Shown here: positions 1-7,384 of the stretch, piece after piece | Numbering within the stretch: the first letter of the stretch is position 1 | Layout of the letters: every line of letters begins with the position of its first letter | Source: Planctomycetota bacterium | GTDB taxonomy: Bacteria > Planctomycetota > Phycisphaerae > Phycisphaerales > SM1A02 | NCBI GenBank assembly: GCA_016873115.1 | Contig: VGYB01000022.1 | Span: forward strand, 1 to 34,441 | DNA: 34,441 bases | Direction: 5' to 3' | Translations under genes and position numbers: made by a program | The notes under the pieces: model-generated | Told to the model about the DNA's origin: nothing | The model's input: the letters and a program-made list of their open reading frames with translations, nothing else | The model's database searches: none

Positions 1-346
1 GCTTCTCCTTCAGGAGTAGCGCGTTCGTGCAGAGGTAGATGTACTTGCCGCGCTTGACGAGCTCACGCACGAGCTCGGCGATCTGCGGGTGCAGGAGCGG
101 CTCGCCGCCGGGGATGCTCACCATGGGGGCGCCGCATTCATCGACCGCCTTCAGGCACTCCTCGACCGAGAGGTCCCGCTTCAGGATGTGGGCCGGGTAC
201 TGGATCTTGCCGCAGCCGGCGCAGGCCAGGTTGCAGCGAAAGAGCGGCTCCAGCATGAGGACCAGGGGGTACCGGGTGCGTCCACGGAGCCGCTGACCCA
301 GCACATAGGTCGCCACGGTCCACATCTGCGAGATCGGCACCGCCAT
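1..346 (-). CDS. hpnH: HpnH-type adenosyl-hopane transferase, radical SAM (partial, 3' end outside window)
   Basis: The minus-strand frame starts at ATG 346 and runs off the left edge, giving the first 115 residues. It opens MAVPISQMWTVATYVLGQRL, then LMLEPLFRCNLACAGCGKIQ, which contains the radical SAM CxxxCxxC cluster motif (CNLACAGC). Next come VSIPGGEPLLHPQI (the GGEP SAM-binding stretch) and YLCTNALLL. This order and wording match HpnH, which adds the 5'-deoxyadenosyl group to diploptene as the first step of C35 hopanoid side-chain synthesis; that role is family knowledge. An AGGAG lies 11 bases before the ATG. A TACGAT hexamer at 395-400 (minus strand) could be a -10 box, and the leader contains a 7-bp inverted repeat. 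No other hopanoid gene is visible here. The C-terminal half cannot be checked. Confidence 0.88.
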   Translation of the reverse strand, partial: MAVPISQMWTVATYVLGQRLRGRTRYPLVLMLEPLFRCNLACAGCGKIQYPAHILKRDLSVEECLKAVDECGAPMVSIPGGEPLLHPQIAELVRELVKRGKYIYLCTNALLLKEK

Positions 347-661
347 TTTGGGCTCAACTCCTGTTCCTGCGTCCGAACCGGACGGGGTTCGGAATCGTAG
401 CGACCCCTCGTGGGCGCCATGTTTGTTCCATCCCTGCTCTGCCCCTCCGCCGCTGGCGTCGGCGCGATCGGTGGGCTAGGCCTCGGGTTGGACCTTGCAG
501 GGCTCTTGGGCGGCAGCGGCTTGCCGCTGTCACCCAGGGGAGCCAGCAATGGCCATCCGCACGCAGGGTCGGCAAGCGGCCCTCGACAGGCCTCGTCCAC
601 GCGAATCGGTGCACAGAGCCCTGGCACGCAATGCGCGAACGGCGTTGTTCGTTCCACTAGC
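347..661. promoter_or_regulatory. Divergent intergenic region between hpnH and the ECF sigma gene
   Basis: This 315-bp gap holds no convincing gene. The plus-strand frame is open upstream of the sigma factor back to 410, but that stretch is low-complexity Gly/Ser/Ala and unlike any sigma factor N-terminus. Two inverted repeats are visible. CCGAACC / GGTTCGG lies at 373-379 and 386-392 with a 6-base loop, inside the hpnH leader. CAGCGGC / GCCGCTG lies at 514-520 and 523-529 with a TT centre. Either could be an operator. No confident -35/-10 pair was found for the sigma gene. Confidence 0.4.
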
Positions 662-1279
662 ATGGCGGTTCCCATGGAGGCTTGGGAGTCACAGACCGAC
701 GAAGCGCTGCTCAAGGCGCACCTTGATGGTCATGACGGCGCGTTTCGCGTGCTGCTCGAACGCTACCGGGCCGAGCTCCACCGTTTCCTGAACATGTTCA
801 TGGGCTCCGCGTCGGCGGCCGACGATGTCTTCCAGGACACCTGGGTGCAGGTGCACCTGTCCGGCAGCACCTTCGATCAGGAGCGCACCTTCAAGCCGTG
901 GCTCTTCACGGTCGCCGCGAACAAGGCCCGCGACCACCTTCGCCGCCGCAAGCGCCACGCCATGACCTCGATCGATGCCCCCATGCGCGGAACCAACGGC
1001 GAGGTCGCCCTGGCCGAGACGATCGCCCGCGACGATGAATCACCGAGCGACCCGATGGGTTCGCACGACGAGGCGCAGATGGTCAAGACCGTGGTGGACG
1101 GACTCCCCGCCCACCTTCGCGAAATCCTTCTCTTGGGGTACTTCCACAAGATGCCGTACCAACAGATCGCCGAAACATTGGGCATTCCGCTTGGGACCGT
1201 CAAGAGCCGCCTGCATGCGGCCGTGGCTGCCTTCGCCGATGCATGGAAGCGCACCCAAGCCGGACAGGACGCCGCATGA
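662..1279 (+). CDS. ECF-family RNA polymerase sigma factor
   Basis: The protein is 205 residues, the usual ECF size. Residues about 12-100 form sigma region 2, with the typical ADDVFQDTWVQV and FKPWLFTVAANKARDHLRRRKR segments that bind core polymerase and the -10 element. A linker rich in Asp and Ser follows. Region 4 comes near the C-terminus (LPAHLREILLLGYFHKMPYQQIAETLGIPLGTVKSRLH, quoted in pieces: the helix-turn-helix is MPYQQIAETLGIPLGTVKSR). ATG 662 was chosen because upstream codons look non-coding; ATG 674 is an alternative. Its stop overlaps the start of the next gene by four bases (ATGA), so the two are co-translated. The neighbour has one membrane span and is the likely anti-sigma partner. 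Target genes and signal are unknown. Confidence 0.9.
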   Translation: MAVPMEAWESQTDEALLKAHLDGHDGAFRVLLERYRAELHRFLNMFMGSASAADDVFQDTWVQVHLSGSTFDQERTFKPWLFTVAANKARDHLRRRKRHAMTSIDAPMRGTNGEVALAETIARDDESPSDPMGSHDEAQMVKTVVDGLPAHLREILLLGYFHKMPYQQIAETLGIPLGTVKSRLHAAVAAFADAWKRTQAGQDAA

Positions 1280-2196
1280 ACCACAACGAACCGAACCTCG
1301 ATCCGCGCGATGCGCACATCGTCGACCAGCTGGTGCAGGCCGGCTGGGATCCATCCAAGGTCACACCCACATCATCACAGGATGCCGATGCCCTGCGTGC
1401 GCTGGTGCGCATCGGCACGCTCCTGAACCGCTACCCCACGCCCGCACCCGATGATGCACTCATCGATGCCACCCTGCTCTCGGTCGAGCGCGCCGATGCT
1501 GACCGCACCGAGCGCATGGCGCTCACGGACACGCCGATCGCACGATCGCGCTGGCGTCTTCCCGACTTCATCAGCGTGGCGGCGTGCCTCCTGCTCCTGA
1601 TCGGCGTGGCGGTGCCGATGGCGAACCAAGCGCGAAACAACAGTTCGCGCGCGCTCTGCGCCGACGGCTTCCGTGAGCTCGGCTCTGCATTCACCGCCTA
1701 CAGCACCGACAGCAAGGGCAACCTGCCGATGGCGGCTGGCCTGGGCTCGATGCTCAGCGCGGGGACCTCGGGCGACCTGCCCACATCCATGCCCGCCGAC
1801 AATGCACAAGCGGTCCGTGTGCTGGCCGAGAAGGGCTATTGCCGCCCGGGTTGCCTGCACTGCGCGGGCGTGCGGCAATTGTCGTTCCGCGTCCCGCTGC
1901 ACGCCACGCACATACGCATCACCACGCTGGTGCTCTCGCCGCTGGCCGCCGATGCCAATCCACTGCTGCTCACCCCCAAGGTGGGCATCCAGTCCGCCAG
2001 CCCCAACCATGGCGGCGAAGGACAGAATGTGCTCTTCAGCGATGGCGCCGTGGTCTGGATGCCTCTTCCCTTCATCAACATCGGACCCCAGGGCCGGTTG
2101 GACAACATGTGGACCCTGCGCGGCGTGTCGGGCGGCGAAGGCGTGGACTTCAAGGGCGTGAAGTTCGATCCGTACGAGGTGTTCCTCGGCCAATAA
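1276..2196 (+). CDS. Single-span membrane protein, putative anti-sigma factor with a DUF1559/pseudopilin-like C-terminal part
   Basis: The 306-residue protein starts at ATG 1276, overlapping the sigma factor stop. Residues 1-95 are hydrophilic and would be cytosolic, where an anti-sigma domain would sit. About 98-115 is a strong membrane helix (ISVAACLLLLIGVAVP). The outer part (116-306) has FRELGSAFTAYSTDSKGNLP, similar to the region after the helix in planctomycete DUF1559 or G-type pseudopilins. It also has two Cys pairs near 189-196 and 'NVLFSDGAVVWMPLP', like the H-x9-DG ending of DUF1559. The gene order and single span suggest an anti-sigma factor. No zinc-binding HxxxCxxC anti-sigma motif is visible, so that role is inferred from context only. 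Confidence 0.6.
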   Translation: MNHNEPNLDPRDAHIVDQLVQAGWDPSKVTPTSSQDADALRALVRIGTLLNRYPTPAPDDALIDATLLSVERADADRTERMALTDTPIARSRWRLPDFISVAACLLLLIGVAVPMANQARNNSSRALCADGFRELGSAFTAYSTDSKGNLPMAAGLGSMLSAGTSGDLPTSMPADNAQAVRVLAEKGYCRPGCLHCAGVRQLSFRVPLHATHIRITTLVLSPLAADANPLLLTPKVGIQSASPNHGGEGQNVLFSDGAVVWMPLPFINIGPQGRLDNMWTLRGVSGGEGVDFKGVKFDPYEVFLGQ

Positions 2197-2241
2197 TCGT
2201 CCGGGCACTCTGCGCAACCAACCTGCGAACGAACCGTGCCC

Positions 2242-2270
2242 TTGCGGTACATGCGGGTTGCCGATACCCT
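2242..2270 (+). promoter_or_regulatory. Candidate housekeeping promoter for rpmI-rplT
   Basis: TTGCGG (2242-2247), a 17-base spacer and TACCCT (2265-2270) fit a sigma-70-type promoter. Transcription would start near 2277, leaving a leader of about 21 bases before rpmI ATG 2298. Confidence 0.4.
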
Positions 2271-2297
2271 TGCGGATCTCCCCAAAGCGGGTGCACC

Positions 2298-2555
2298 ATG
2301 CCGAAGAACAAGAGCCACAAGGGCCTCCTCAAGCGCGTCAAGATCACCAAGAGCGGCAAGATCAAGTTCAAGCCGCCGCGGGGCCACCACTTGAAGAGCA
2401 ACAAGACCGGCCTGCAGGTCCAGTCGTACCGCAAGTCGCGCCACGCACGCTCGGGCGACATGGGTGCCTACGAGAAGCTGCTGTTCCGCGGGCTGCGTTC
2501 GCAGGAGCAGCACCAAGCCGATGATGCCAAGGCTGCCGCCAAGGCCAAGGCCTGA
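2298..2555 (+). CDS. rpmI: 50S ribosomal protein bL35 with C-terminal extension
   Basis: The 85-residue basic protein begins MPKNKSHKGLLKRVKITKSG and continues through KIKFKPPRGHHLKSNKTG, the bL35 signature. Most bL35 proteins are about 64-66 residues. This one carries about 20 extra residues ending in an Ala/Lys-rich tail (DDAKAAAKAKA). It binds 23S rRNA in the large subunit (family knowledge). The start is fixed by the conserved MPK opening. It is followed by rplT, the usual partner, but the usual upstream infC is absent: a sigma-factor pair lies there instead. A promoter candidate sits directly upstream. Confidence 0.95.
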   Translation: MPKNKSHKGLLKRVKITKSGKIKFKPPRGHHLKSNKTGLQVQSYRKSRHARSGDMGAYEKLLFRGLRSQEQHQADDAKAAAKAKA

Positions 2556-2575
2556 CTGAATCGTCTGACCAGACC

Positions 2576-2598
2576 GCCTCGGCCACGGTGGCCGAGGC
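2576..2598 (+). promoter_or_regulatory. 10-bp hairpin between rpmI and rplT
   Basis: GCCTCGGCCA (2576-2585) and its exact complement (2589-2598) flank a CGG triloop. No T-run follows, so it is not an ordinary terminator. Its place in the rplT leader suits an mRNA-processing or L20-autoregulation element, but no L20-binding pseudoknot was demonstrated. Confidence 0.45.
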
Positions 2599-2668
2599 AC
2601 TCGCACAACGACCGACGGGAACGAAGCCTGGCTCAGCCAGCCCCGATCGGACAAGCAAGGAGTGAACC

Positions 2669-3040
2669 ATGCCCCGTGCACGCAAGGGCGCAGCCCGTAC
2701 CCAAGCCCGTCGTCGCGTCCTCCGCGAAGCCCGCGGATACTTCGGCACCAAGAGCCGCCTGAAGCAGCAAGCCAAGGTCGCGCTGATGCGCGCCGGCCGC
2801 TTCGCCTGGCGTGACCGTCGCGCGCGCCGTCGCGAGTTCCGCAGCCTGTGGATCACCCGCATCACGGCCGCCTGCCGCATGCGCGGCATGCGCTACAGCG
2901 TGTTCATCAACGGCCTGTCGCGTGCCTGCATCCTGCTGAACCGCAAGATGCTCAGCCAGATCGCGATCGAGGACCCCACCACCTTCGACACGCTGGTCGA
3001 AACGGCCAAGAAGCACACCACCTGCACGGTGGCTGCCTGA
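2669..3040 (+). CDS. rplT: 50S ribosomal protein bL20
   Basis: The 123-residue protein begins MPRARKGAARTQARRRVLRE and includes ARGYFGTKSRLKQQAKVALM, RDRRARRREFRSLWITRI and RYSVFINGL, all standard bL20 segments. Length is normal for the family (about 118). It is needed early in 50S assembly and in some bacteria represses its own operon (family knowledge). An AAGGAG lies a few bases before ATG 2669. It is separated from rpmI by 113 bp that hold a strong hairpin. A strong intrinsic terminator follows at 3070. The usual downstream pheS is not present. Confidence 0.97.
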   Translation: MPRARKGAARTQARRRVLREARGYFGTKSRLKQQAKVALMRAGRFAWRDRRARRREFRSLWITRITAACRMRGMRYSVFINGLSRACILLNRKMLSQIAIEDPTTFDTLVETAKKHTTCTVAA

Positions 3041-3069
3041 GCCGGATCGACCCAATCCAAGCCATCCAG

Positions 3070-3100
3070 CCGCCCCGCTTGACGCGGGGCGGTTGTGTTT
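3070..3100 (+). terminator. Intrinsic terminator after rplT
   Basis: CCGCCCCGC (3070-3078), loop TTGAC (3079-3083), GCGGGGCGG (3084-3092), then TTGTGTTT. The 9-bp GC stem and following T-rich tract fit a Rho-independent terminator. Its loop also supplies the start of a -35 box for the next gene. Confidence 0.85.
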
Positions 3101-3107
3101 CTGCAAT
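3079..3107 (+). promoter_or_regulatory. Promoter nested in the rplT terminator, driving the gene at 3114
   Basis: TTGACG (3079-3084, 5 of 6 to consensus), exactly 17 bases, then TGCAAT (3102-3107), then 6 bases to ATG 3114. Transcription would begin at or next to the start codon, giving a leaderless mRNA. There is no Shine-Dalgarno in these 6 bases. Confidence 0.5.
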
Positions 3108-3113
3108 GCCCTG

Positions 3114-5258
3114 ATGCCGCAGCCCACCCGTGCACCCTCGTCCCGCTTGGCGTGGCTCGCCGCCGCCCTTGCGGCCGCAGCCTGCGCTGCATGGTGCGCC
3201 ACGCGCACGGGCGAGCAAGGACCGGCGCGGACGCCGGAACTGCTTCGCGTGGCCTTCCTTTCGGCGTGGCTTCCGTGCCTGTGGTTGCTGTCCTCGGCGG
3301 GATGGGGACGGCTGGCCTGCCGCGTGCTTCAGTTGCGTCGCGGCGATCCAGTCGAGCACGCGGCACTGGTGATCGGGCTAGGTGTGTCGATCCACCTGAT
3401 CATCGATGCCTGGTGCGCGTGGCTCGGCGTGCTTGCGTGGCAACGACCGATCGGCGCATCACTGCCGCTGGTCGCGGGTCTCATCGGACTCGTGGGTGCG
3501 CCACGACGCGTGACCATCTCGCCGCCGCGCTTGACCTGGCTCGTGGCTCTGGCACTCCCGGTTGGCGTGCTGGTCGCGGCGGCATCGACGGCACCCGGCT
3601 GGCTCTGGCAAACGGAGTTCGGCGGCTACGACGCCCTGACCTACCACCTGCTGCTGCCCCGCGAATGGCTCGACGGCGGGCGCATGGCCACGCTCGATCA
3701 CAATGTCTATTCCGCGCTGCCCTCCTTCATGGAGGCATCGTTCATGCAGGTGCTGGCCTTCGCACCGGATGTCAAGCTCGCGGGGACCTGGGCACAGTGG
3801 CTGCATGCCGTGATCACGCTGCCGGCGGCACTGGCTTGTGCCGGTGCGGCGCGATCCGTGGCTCGTGAAGCGGACGCATCGGCCGAAGTCATCGCTGCAT
3901 CGGGCTGGCTTGCGGCGATTGCCCTGCTGTCGACGCCGTGGATCGTCGCGACGGGCTCGCTGGCCTACACGGAACTGCCCGTGGTCCTGGCGACGGCGCT
4001 GGCGGTGATGCTCCTGATCGATCGCAGCGCGCCGGCCGGGACGAAGGTGGTGGCGCTCGCCATCGTGTGCGCCGCGGCAGTCGGTGCCAAGGGCAACGCA
4101 GCGGGCGCACTGGTGCTTCCGGCGCTGGTGCTGGTGGTCGCCGCCGGGCGAGAGCGTGTGCGCTCACTCCTGGGGCCATGCGCGATCGGCATCGTGATCG
4201 GTGCCGTATCGCTCATGCCGTGGTGGCTGCGCAATTGGATCGATGCAGGCCAGCCCTTCTTCCCGTTCGTCCCGGTGCTTGGGCCCGGCGACTGGTGGAC
4301 GGTCGAGCAGCAGCGCACCTTTGCTGCTGCCCACGCGGCGCCGCCCGGCTTTGGCCTCGCTGCCCTCTGGAACGAGTGGCTGCGCTTTGGCATCGGCACC
4401 GCACCCGATCCAGCCGAGCCCTGGCGACCGCAATGGCTGCTGCTGCCGTGGCTGGGATTGATCGGTGTCGTCGCGAGTCTTCGCCCGCGCATGGGCCGGG
4501 TGCCGTGGGGCGGCATCGTGCTGACCGTGCTCGTCGTGGCGAACCTGGTGCTCTGGATCGGATTCACCCACCAGAAGTCGCGCTTCATGGTGCCGAGTGC
4601 GGCACCCCTGGCGATCGCAGCGGGCGTGCTGCTCGGGTCGCTCGCCGCAGGGTCTTCAGGCTCGACGGCGGCTGGAAGCACGCAGGTTCTCGTGCGCGCA
4701 CGGCGTACCGGCGTGAGCCTGCTGGCGATCGGCATGGCCTGCGCCGTGCCATGGTGGTACGCCACCGATGGTCGCCTGGGTGCGCCGGCTGCAGCCATCG
4801 GTGCCGAGGGCGTCTTCACGGGCGAGGCGCTGGGTCTGGAGCTGCGTGCAGCCGGTGCGGACGACGAGGCGTGGCTTGACACGGCGCGCAGGGCATCGCC
4901 GGCATTCGTCCTCAACGAAATGCTCGCGGAAGACGACCGTGTGATCGCGCTCGGCGAGAGCCGAGGCTGGTACTGCGATCGCATTCCTGACTACCACACC
5001 GTCTGGGATCGAGGACCGCTCGAACGGATGCTCGCCAGCGGCGTGCCTGCAGCGGAGTGCGTGCGTGACCTGCGTGCGACTGGCTTCTCGCATGTGGTTG
5101 TCGATCACTCGATGCTGCGACGCTGGCGCGCGAGCGGCTGGCTCGATGCCGGCATCACGGACGAGCGCGTGCGCGCCTTCCTCGACCTCCTCGATCCGGT
5201 GGCCGAGACGGCCGGGGGGTGCTCCATTTGCCGCATTCCAAGGGACGACACACCATGA
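3114..5258 (+). CDS. Polytopic membrane protein, GT-C (PMT/ArnT-like) glycosyltransferase family, putative
   Basis: The 714-residue protein has roughly a dozen hydrophobic helices between about residues 12 and 560, then a soluble C-terminal part of about 150 residues. The motif FGGYDALTYHLLLPREWL (169-186) follows a first outer loop. This resembles the loop-1 Asp region and 'YHLP' wording of GT-C enzymes, which use polyprenyl-phosphate sugars as donors. The C-terminal part (RVIALGESRGWYCDRIPDYH) resembles the outer domains of bacterial PMT-2-type proteins. Donor and acceptor cannot be told. ATG 3114 is chosen over upstream TTG 3093, which lies inside the terminator tail, because a well-spaced promoter ends 6 bases before it. 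Its stop overlaps the next start (ATGA). Confidence 0.65.
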   Translation: MPQPTRAPSSRLAWLAAALAAAACAAWCATRTGEQGPARTPELLRVAFLSAWLPCLWLLSSAGWGRLACRVLQLRRGDPVEHAALVIGLGVSIHLIIDAWCAWLGVLAWQRPIGASLPLVAGLIGLVGAPRRVTISPPRLTWLVALALPVGVLVAAASTAPGWLWQTEFGGYDALTYHLLLPREWLDGGRMATLDHNVYSALPSFMEASFMQVLAFAPDVKLAGTWAQWLHAVITLPAALACAGAARSVAREADASAEVIAASGWLAAIALLSTPWIVATGSLAYTELPVVLATALAVMLLIDRSAPAGTKVVALAIVCAAAVGAKGNAAGALVLPALVLVVAAGRERVRSLLGPCAIGIVIGAVSLMPWWLRNWIDAGQPFFPFVPVLGPGDWWTVEQQRTFAAAHAAPPGFGLAALWNEWLRFGIGTAPDPAEPWRPQWLLLPWLGLIGVVASLRPRMGRVPWGGIVLTVLVVANLVLWIGFTHQKSRFMVPSAAPLAIAAGVLLGSLAAGSSGSTAAGSTQVLVRARRTGVSLLAIGMACAVPWWYATDGRLGAPAAAIGAEGVFTGEALGLELRAAGADDEAWLDTARRASPAFVLNEMLAEDDRVIALGESRGWYCDRIPDYHTVWDRGPLERMLASGVPAAECVRDLRATGFSHVVVDHSMLRRWRASGWLDAGITDERVRAFLDLLDPVAETAGGCSICRIPRDDTP

Positions 5259-6211
5259 TCGATCCGCAGCAGTCATCAGGCCGAACCATGCTCGTGGCGC
5301 TCATTACCCTGGCGATGCTCGCAGGCTGCGCGAGCGAACCGGTCGCCACCACCGCACCTGCGGCCGCACCTGCATCCGCCCCGGTCGCCGTGATCGATGG
5401 CCGCGTGCTCGATTGGCGCGCCTTCGGACCGCTCGTCGCCGAGGCAAGCGGTGGCCCCGTGCTGGAAGAGGTCGTGCTCGAGTGGCGCTGCGAGACCGAG
5501 TGCGCCAACTCGGGACTGGCCGTTGGCCCGGAACTGGTGCTGGCCGAGGAGCGTCGCGTGCTTGAATCGCTCGATCAGGATCCGGAGCGAGCGACGCGGT
5601 TGCTGCAGTCCCTGAAGGCCAGGCAAGGTCTGGGGCCGCTGCGCTGGCAGGCACTCCTGCGGCGCAACGCCATGCTTCGCGCCTTGGTCGCCAAGGACAT
5701 CGTGCTCGATGAAGCCATCGTCGAGCAGGCCCGTGATGCGCTGGTCGGTCCGCGGCGTGATGCCCGGCTGATCGTGGTCGCCGATCTCGTGGCAGCGGAG
5801 CGCATCCGCACCGCGCTGCGCGATGGAGCATCCTTCCCCGAGCTTGCGGCACAGGAGAGCCTCGATGCCAGCGCACCGCGCGGAGGGCTGGTGACCGGGG
5901 TCACGCGGCGTGATGTCGGCTACCCGAGTTCGTTCCGTGAGTCCCTCTTCGCGCTCGCCCCCAAGGCGATCAGCGATCCCCTGCTCGTCGAGGACCGATT
6001 CATGATCGTCCAGATGCTCTCCGAGAGCACGCCACCTGCGATCGACGCGGACGAGCTCGACCGGCGTGCGCGCGGGCGCGCGCGCATCGCGCAGGAGCGC
6101 GTGGCGATGGAGCGGCTGGCCGACCGGCTGCTCCGAACGACCTCATTGAGCATCTTCGATGAGGCTGCCAAGAGCAGCCTCGATCGCATGCGCACCGAAC
6201 GAGCGCGCTGA
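5255..6211 (+). CDS. Parvulin-type peptidyl-prolyl isomerase lipoprotein
   Basis: The 318-residue protein starts at ATG 5255, overlapping the previous stop. The N-terminus is a lipoprotein signal: LVALITLAMLAGC, with Cys25 as the predicted lipidated residue (ATG 5288 would give a shorter but still valid signal). An Ala/Pro linker and a helical SurA/PrsA-like segment (about 50-165) follow. A PpiC rotamase domain lies at about 168-258 (ARLIVVADLVAAERIRTALR, then FPELAAQESLDASAPRGGLV and FRESLFALAPKAISDPLLVE). It would help fold exported proteins at the cytoplasmic or outer membrane surface. Coupling to the membrane protein upstream suggests a shared envelope role. The His and Cys typical of some parvulin active sites are not obvious, so isomerase activity is uncertain. 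Confidence 0.75.
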   Translation: MIDPQQSSGRTMLVALITLAMLAGCASEPVATTAPAAAPASAPVAVIDGRVLDWRAFGPLVAEASGGPVLEEVVLEWRCETECANSGLAVGPELVLAEERRVLESLDQDPERATRLLQSLKARQGLGPLRWQALLRRNAMLRALVAKDIVLDEAIVEQARDALVGPRRDARLIVVADLVAAERIRTALRDGASFPELAAQESLDASAPRGGLVTGVTRRDVGYPSSFRESLFALAPKAISDPLLVEDRFMIVQMLSESTPPAIDADELDRRARGRARIAQERVAMERLADRLLRTTSLSIFDEAAKSSLDRMRTERAR

Positions 6212-6252
6212 GCTCGGCGTCACGGACGGCTCCGATGGGCCACCGGGTCGCG

Positions 6253-6271
6253 ACGGACCGATCAGGTCCGT
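6253..6271. terminator. Weak hairpin at convergent gene ends
   Basis: ACGGACC / GGTCCGT (7 bp) with loop GATCA. The loop contains the stop codon of the minus-strand permease gene. No T-run is present on either strand, so a bidirectional terminator role is only a guess. Confidence 0.25.
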
Positions 6272-7377
6272 ACGCCGCTCATGCGCCAGACCGCCAGCGG
6301 GATCAGGACGGCGATCGGGATCAGGACGCCCGCCGTGGGGCCCAGGCCTGAAAGCGGCACGGTCATCGCCACCATGGCGCCCAGCGACATCGGAACGGCG
6401 AAGGCTGCGCACCTGACCGATTGCGCGAGCAGGTTGGCCGGTTCACGCAAGAGGAAGAACGGCAGGCAGGCCACAAGCACCAGCACATTGGCGAGGATCG
6501 CACCCCAACGACCGATGACGAAGCGTCGGGCATCGGCGGCAGGCAGACTCCCCTCGTCGGCCATCGACACGATCTGCCGGGACGACATCATGTGCGCGAA
6601 CATGCGGTTCTGGCGCATCACGAGCGCACTGGGCGAGAGCGACGAGGGGAGCTCCTCCACGGGCGTGGTGCTGGTGAGCTGCTGGGCGCGCTGATCCCGC
6701 GCATCGGCCGTCTTCACGCGGCGGCCATCCTTGAGCACCCAGGCCTGGCGCGCTTCGTCCCAGGTCGCCGACGACGCCTGCACCCGCGACTGCAGCGTGC
6801 CCTCGGAACCACGCTCAAGGGCCACGAAGCCGCGCATGGTCGAGGTGGAGCGATCGAACGCCTCGGCATGGAGCAACGCGCCACGGTCATCGGGGACGAG
6901 CTGGACCGGCAACTGCTTGGGACCCTTCTTGATGAGTTCGGAGTGGTCGCGCATGAGCTCCGCCGCGAGCCGTGGCACGATCACCTCGTTGTCCAGGACC
7001 TGAATCGAGCCGAGCAGCGCACCACCGATCACGATCGGCAGCGCCACGCGTGGAAGGCTGATGCCCGCTGCCATCATGGCGACGAGTTCGCGGTTGCGGT
7101 GCAACTGGGCAAGCGTGAAGCCCATCGCCCCCACCGCCACCAGGCCAGCGAGGTACTGGTACATCTGGAAGATGCGCGGACCGTGGAAGTCGAGGACCGC
7201 CTTGAGGATGCCGAGGATGCTGGCCGCGCCATCGGGGCTCGCCGCACGGGCTGCATCGACGAACTTCTGGGCCTGCACGATCGTGTCGATCGACACGGCG
7301 AAGACATACAGCAACAGGAAGATCACGGCGAAGTTGCCGAGGAACCGCATGAGGATGAACCGATCGAGGATCCGCAT
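6262..7377 (-). CDS. LptF/LptG family (YjgP/YjgQ) lipopolysaccharide-export permease, LptG-like
   Basis: The 371-residue protein is the normal size for LptF/LptG. Three N-terminal helices (RILDRFILMRFLGNFAVIFLLLYVFAVS, quoted start; then LVAVGAMGFTLAQLHRNREL) include the family signature LHRNRELVAMMAAGIS. A periplasmic beta-rich domain follows (about 150-265), then three C-terminal helices. In the Lpt machine such permeases pair with the LptB ATPase and pull lipid A-type lipids from the inner membrane toward the outer membrane. The gene starts 7 bases after the stop of the second permease gene, so they form one operon. No lptB or lptC is visible. It could transport another lipid. Confidence 0.85.
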   Translation of the reverse strand: MRILDRFILMRFLGNFAVIFLLLYVFAVSIDTIVQAQKFVDAARAASPDGAASILGILKAVLDFHGPRIFQMYQYLAGLVAVGAMGFTLAQLHRNRELVAMMAAGISLPRVALPIVIGGALLGSIQVLDNEVIVPRLAAELMRDHSELIKKGPKQLPVQLVPDDRGALLHAEAFDRSTSTMRGFVALERGSEGTLQSRVQASSATWDEARQAWVLKDGRRVKTADARDQRAQQLTSTTPVEELPSSLSPSALVMRQNRMFAHMMSSRQIVSMADEGSLPAADARRFVIGRWGAILANVLVLVACLPFFLLREPANLLAQSVRCAAFAVPMSLGAMVAMTVPLSGLGPTAGVLIPIAVLIPLAVWRMSGVRT

Positions 7378-7384
7378 GGCTGCC

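Noticed and set aside
622-636. Sigma-54 promoter (TGGCAC with GC 10 bases after GG) upstream of the ECF gene
   Set aside because: The -24 element is perfect but the -12 element lacks TTGC, so only the GG-N10-GC spacing fits. This is too weak to list.
410-661. N-terminal extension of the ECF sigma factor
   Set aside because: The added 84 residues are low-complexity and unlike sigma factors. Conserved region 2 begins soon after ATG 662.
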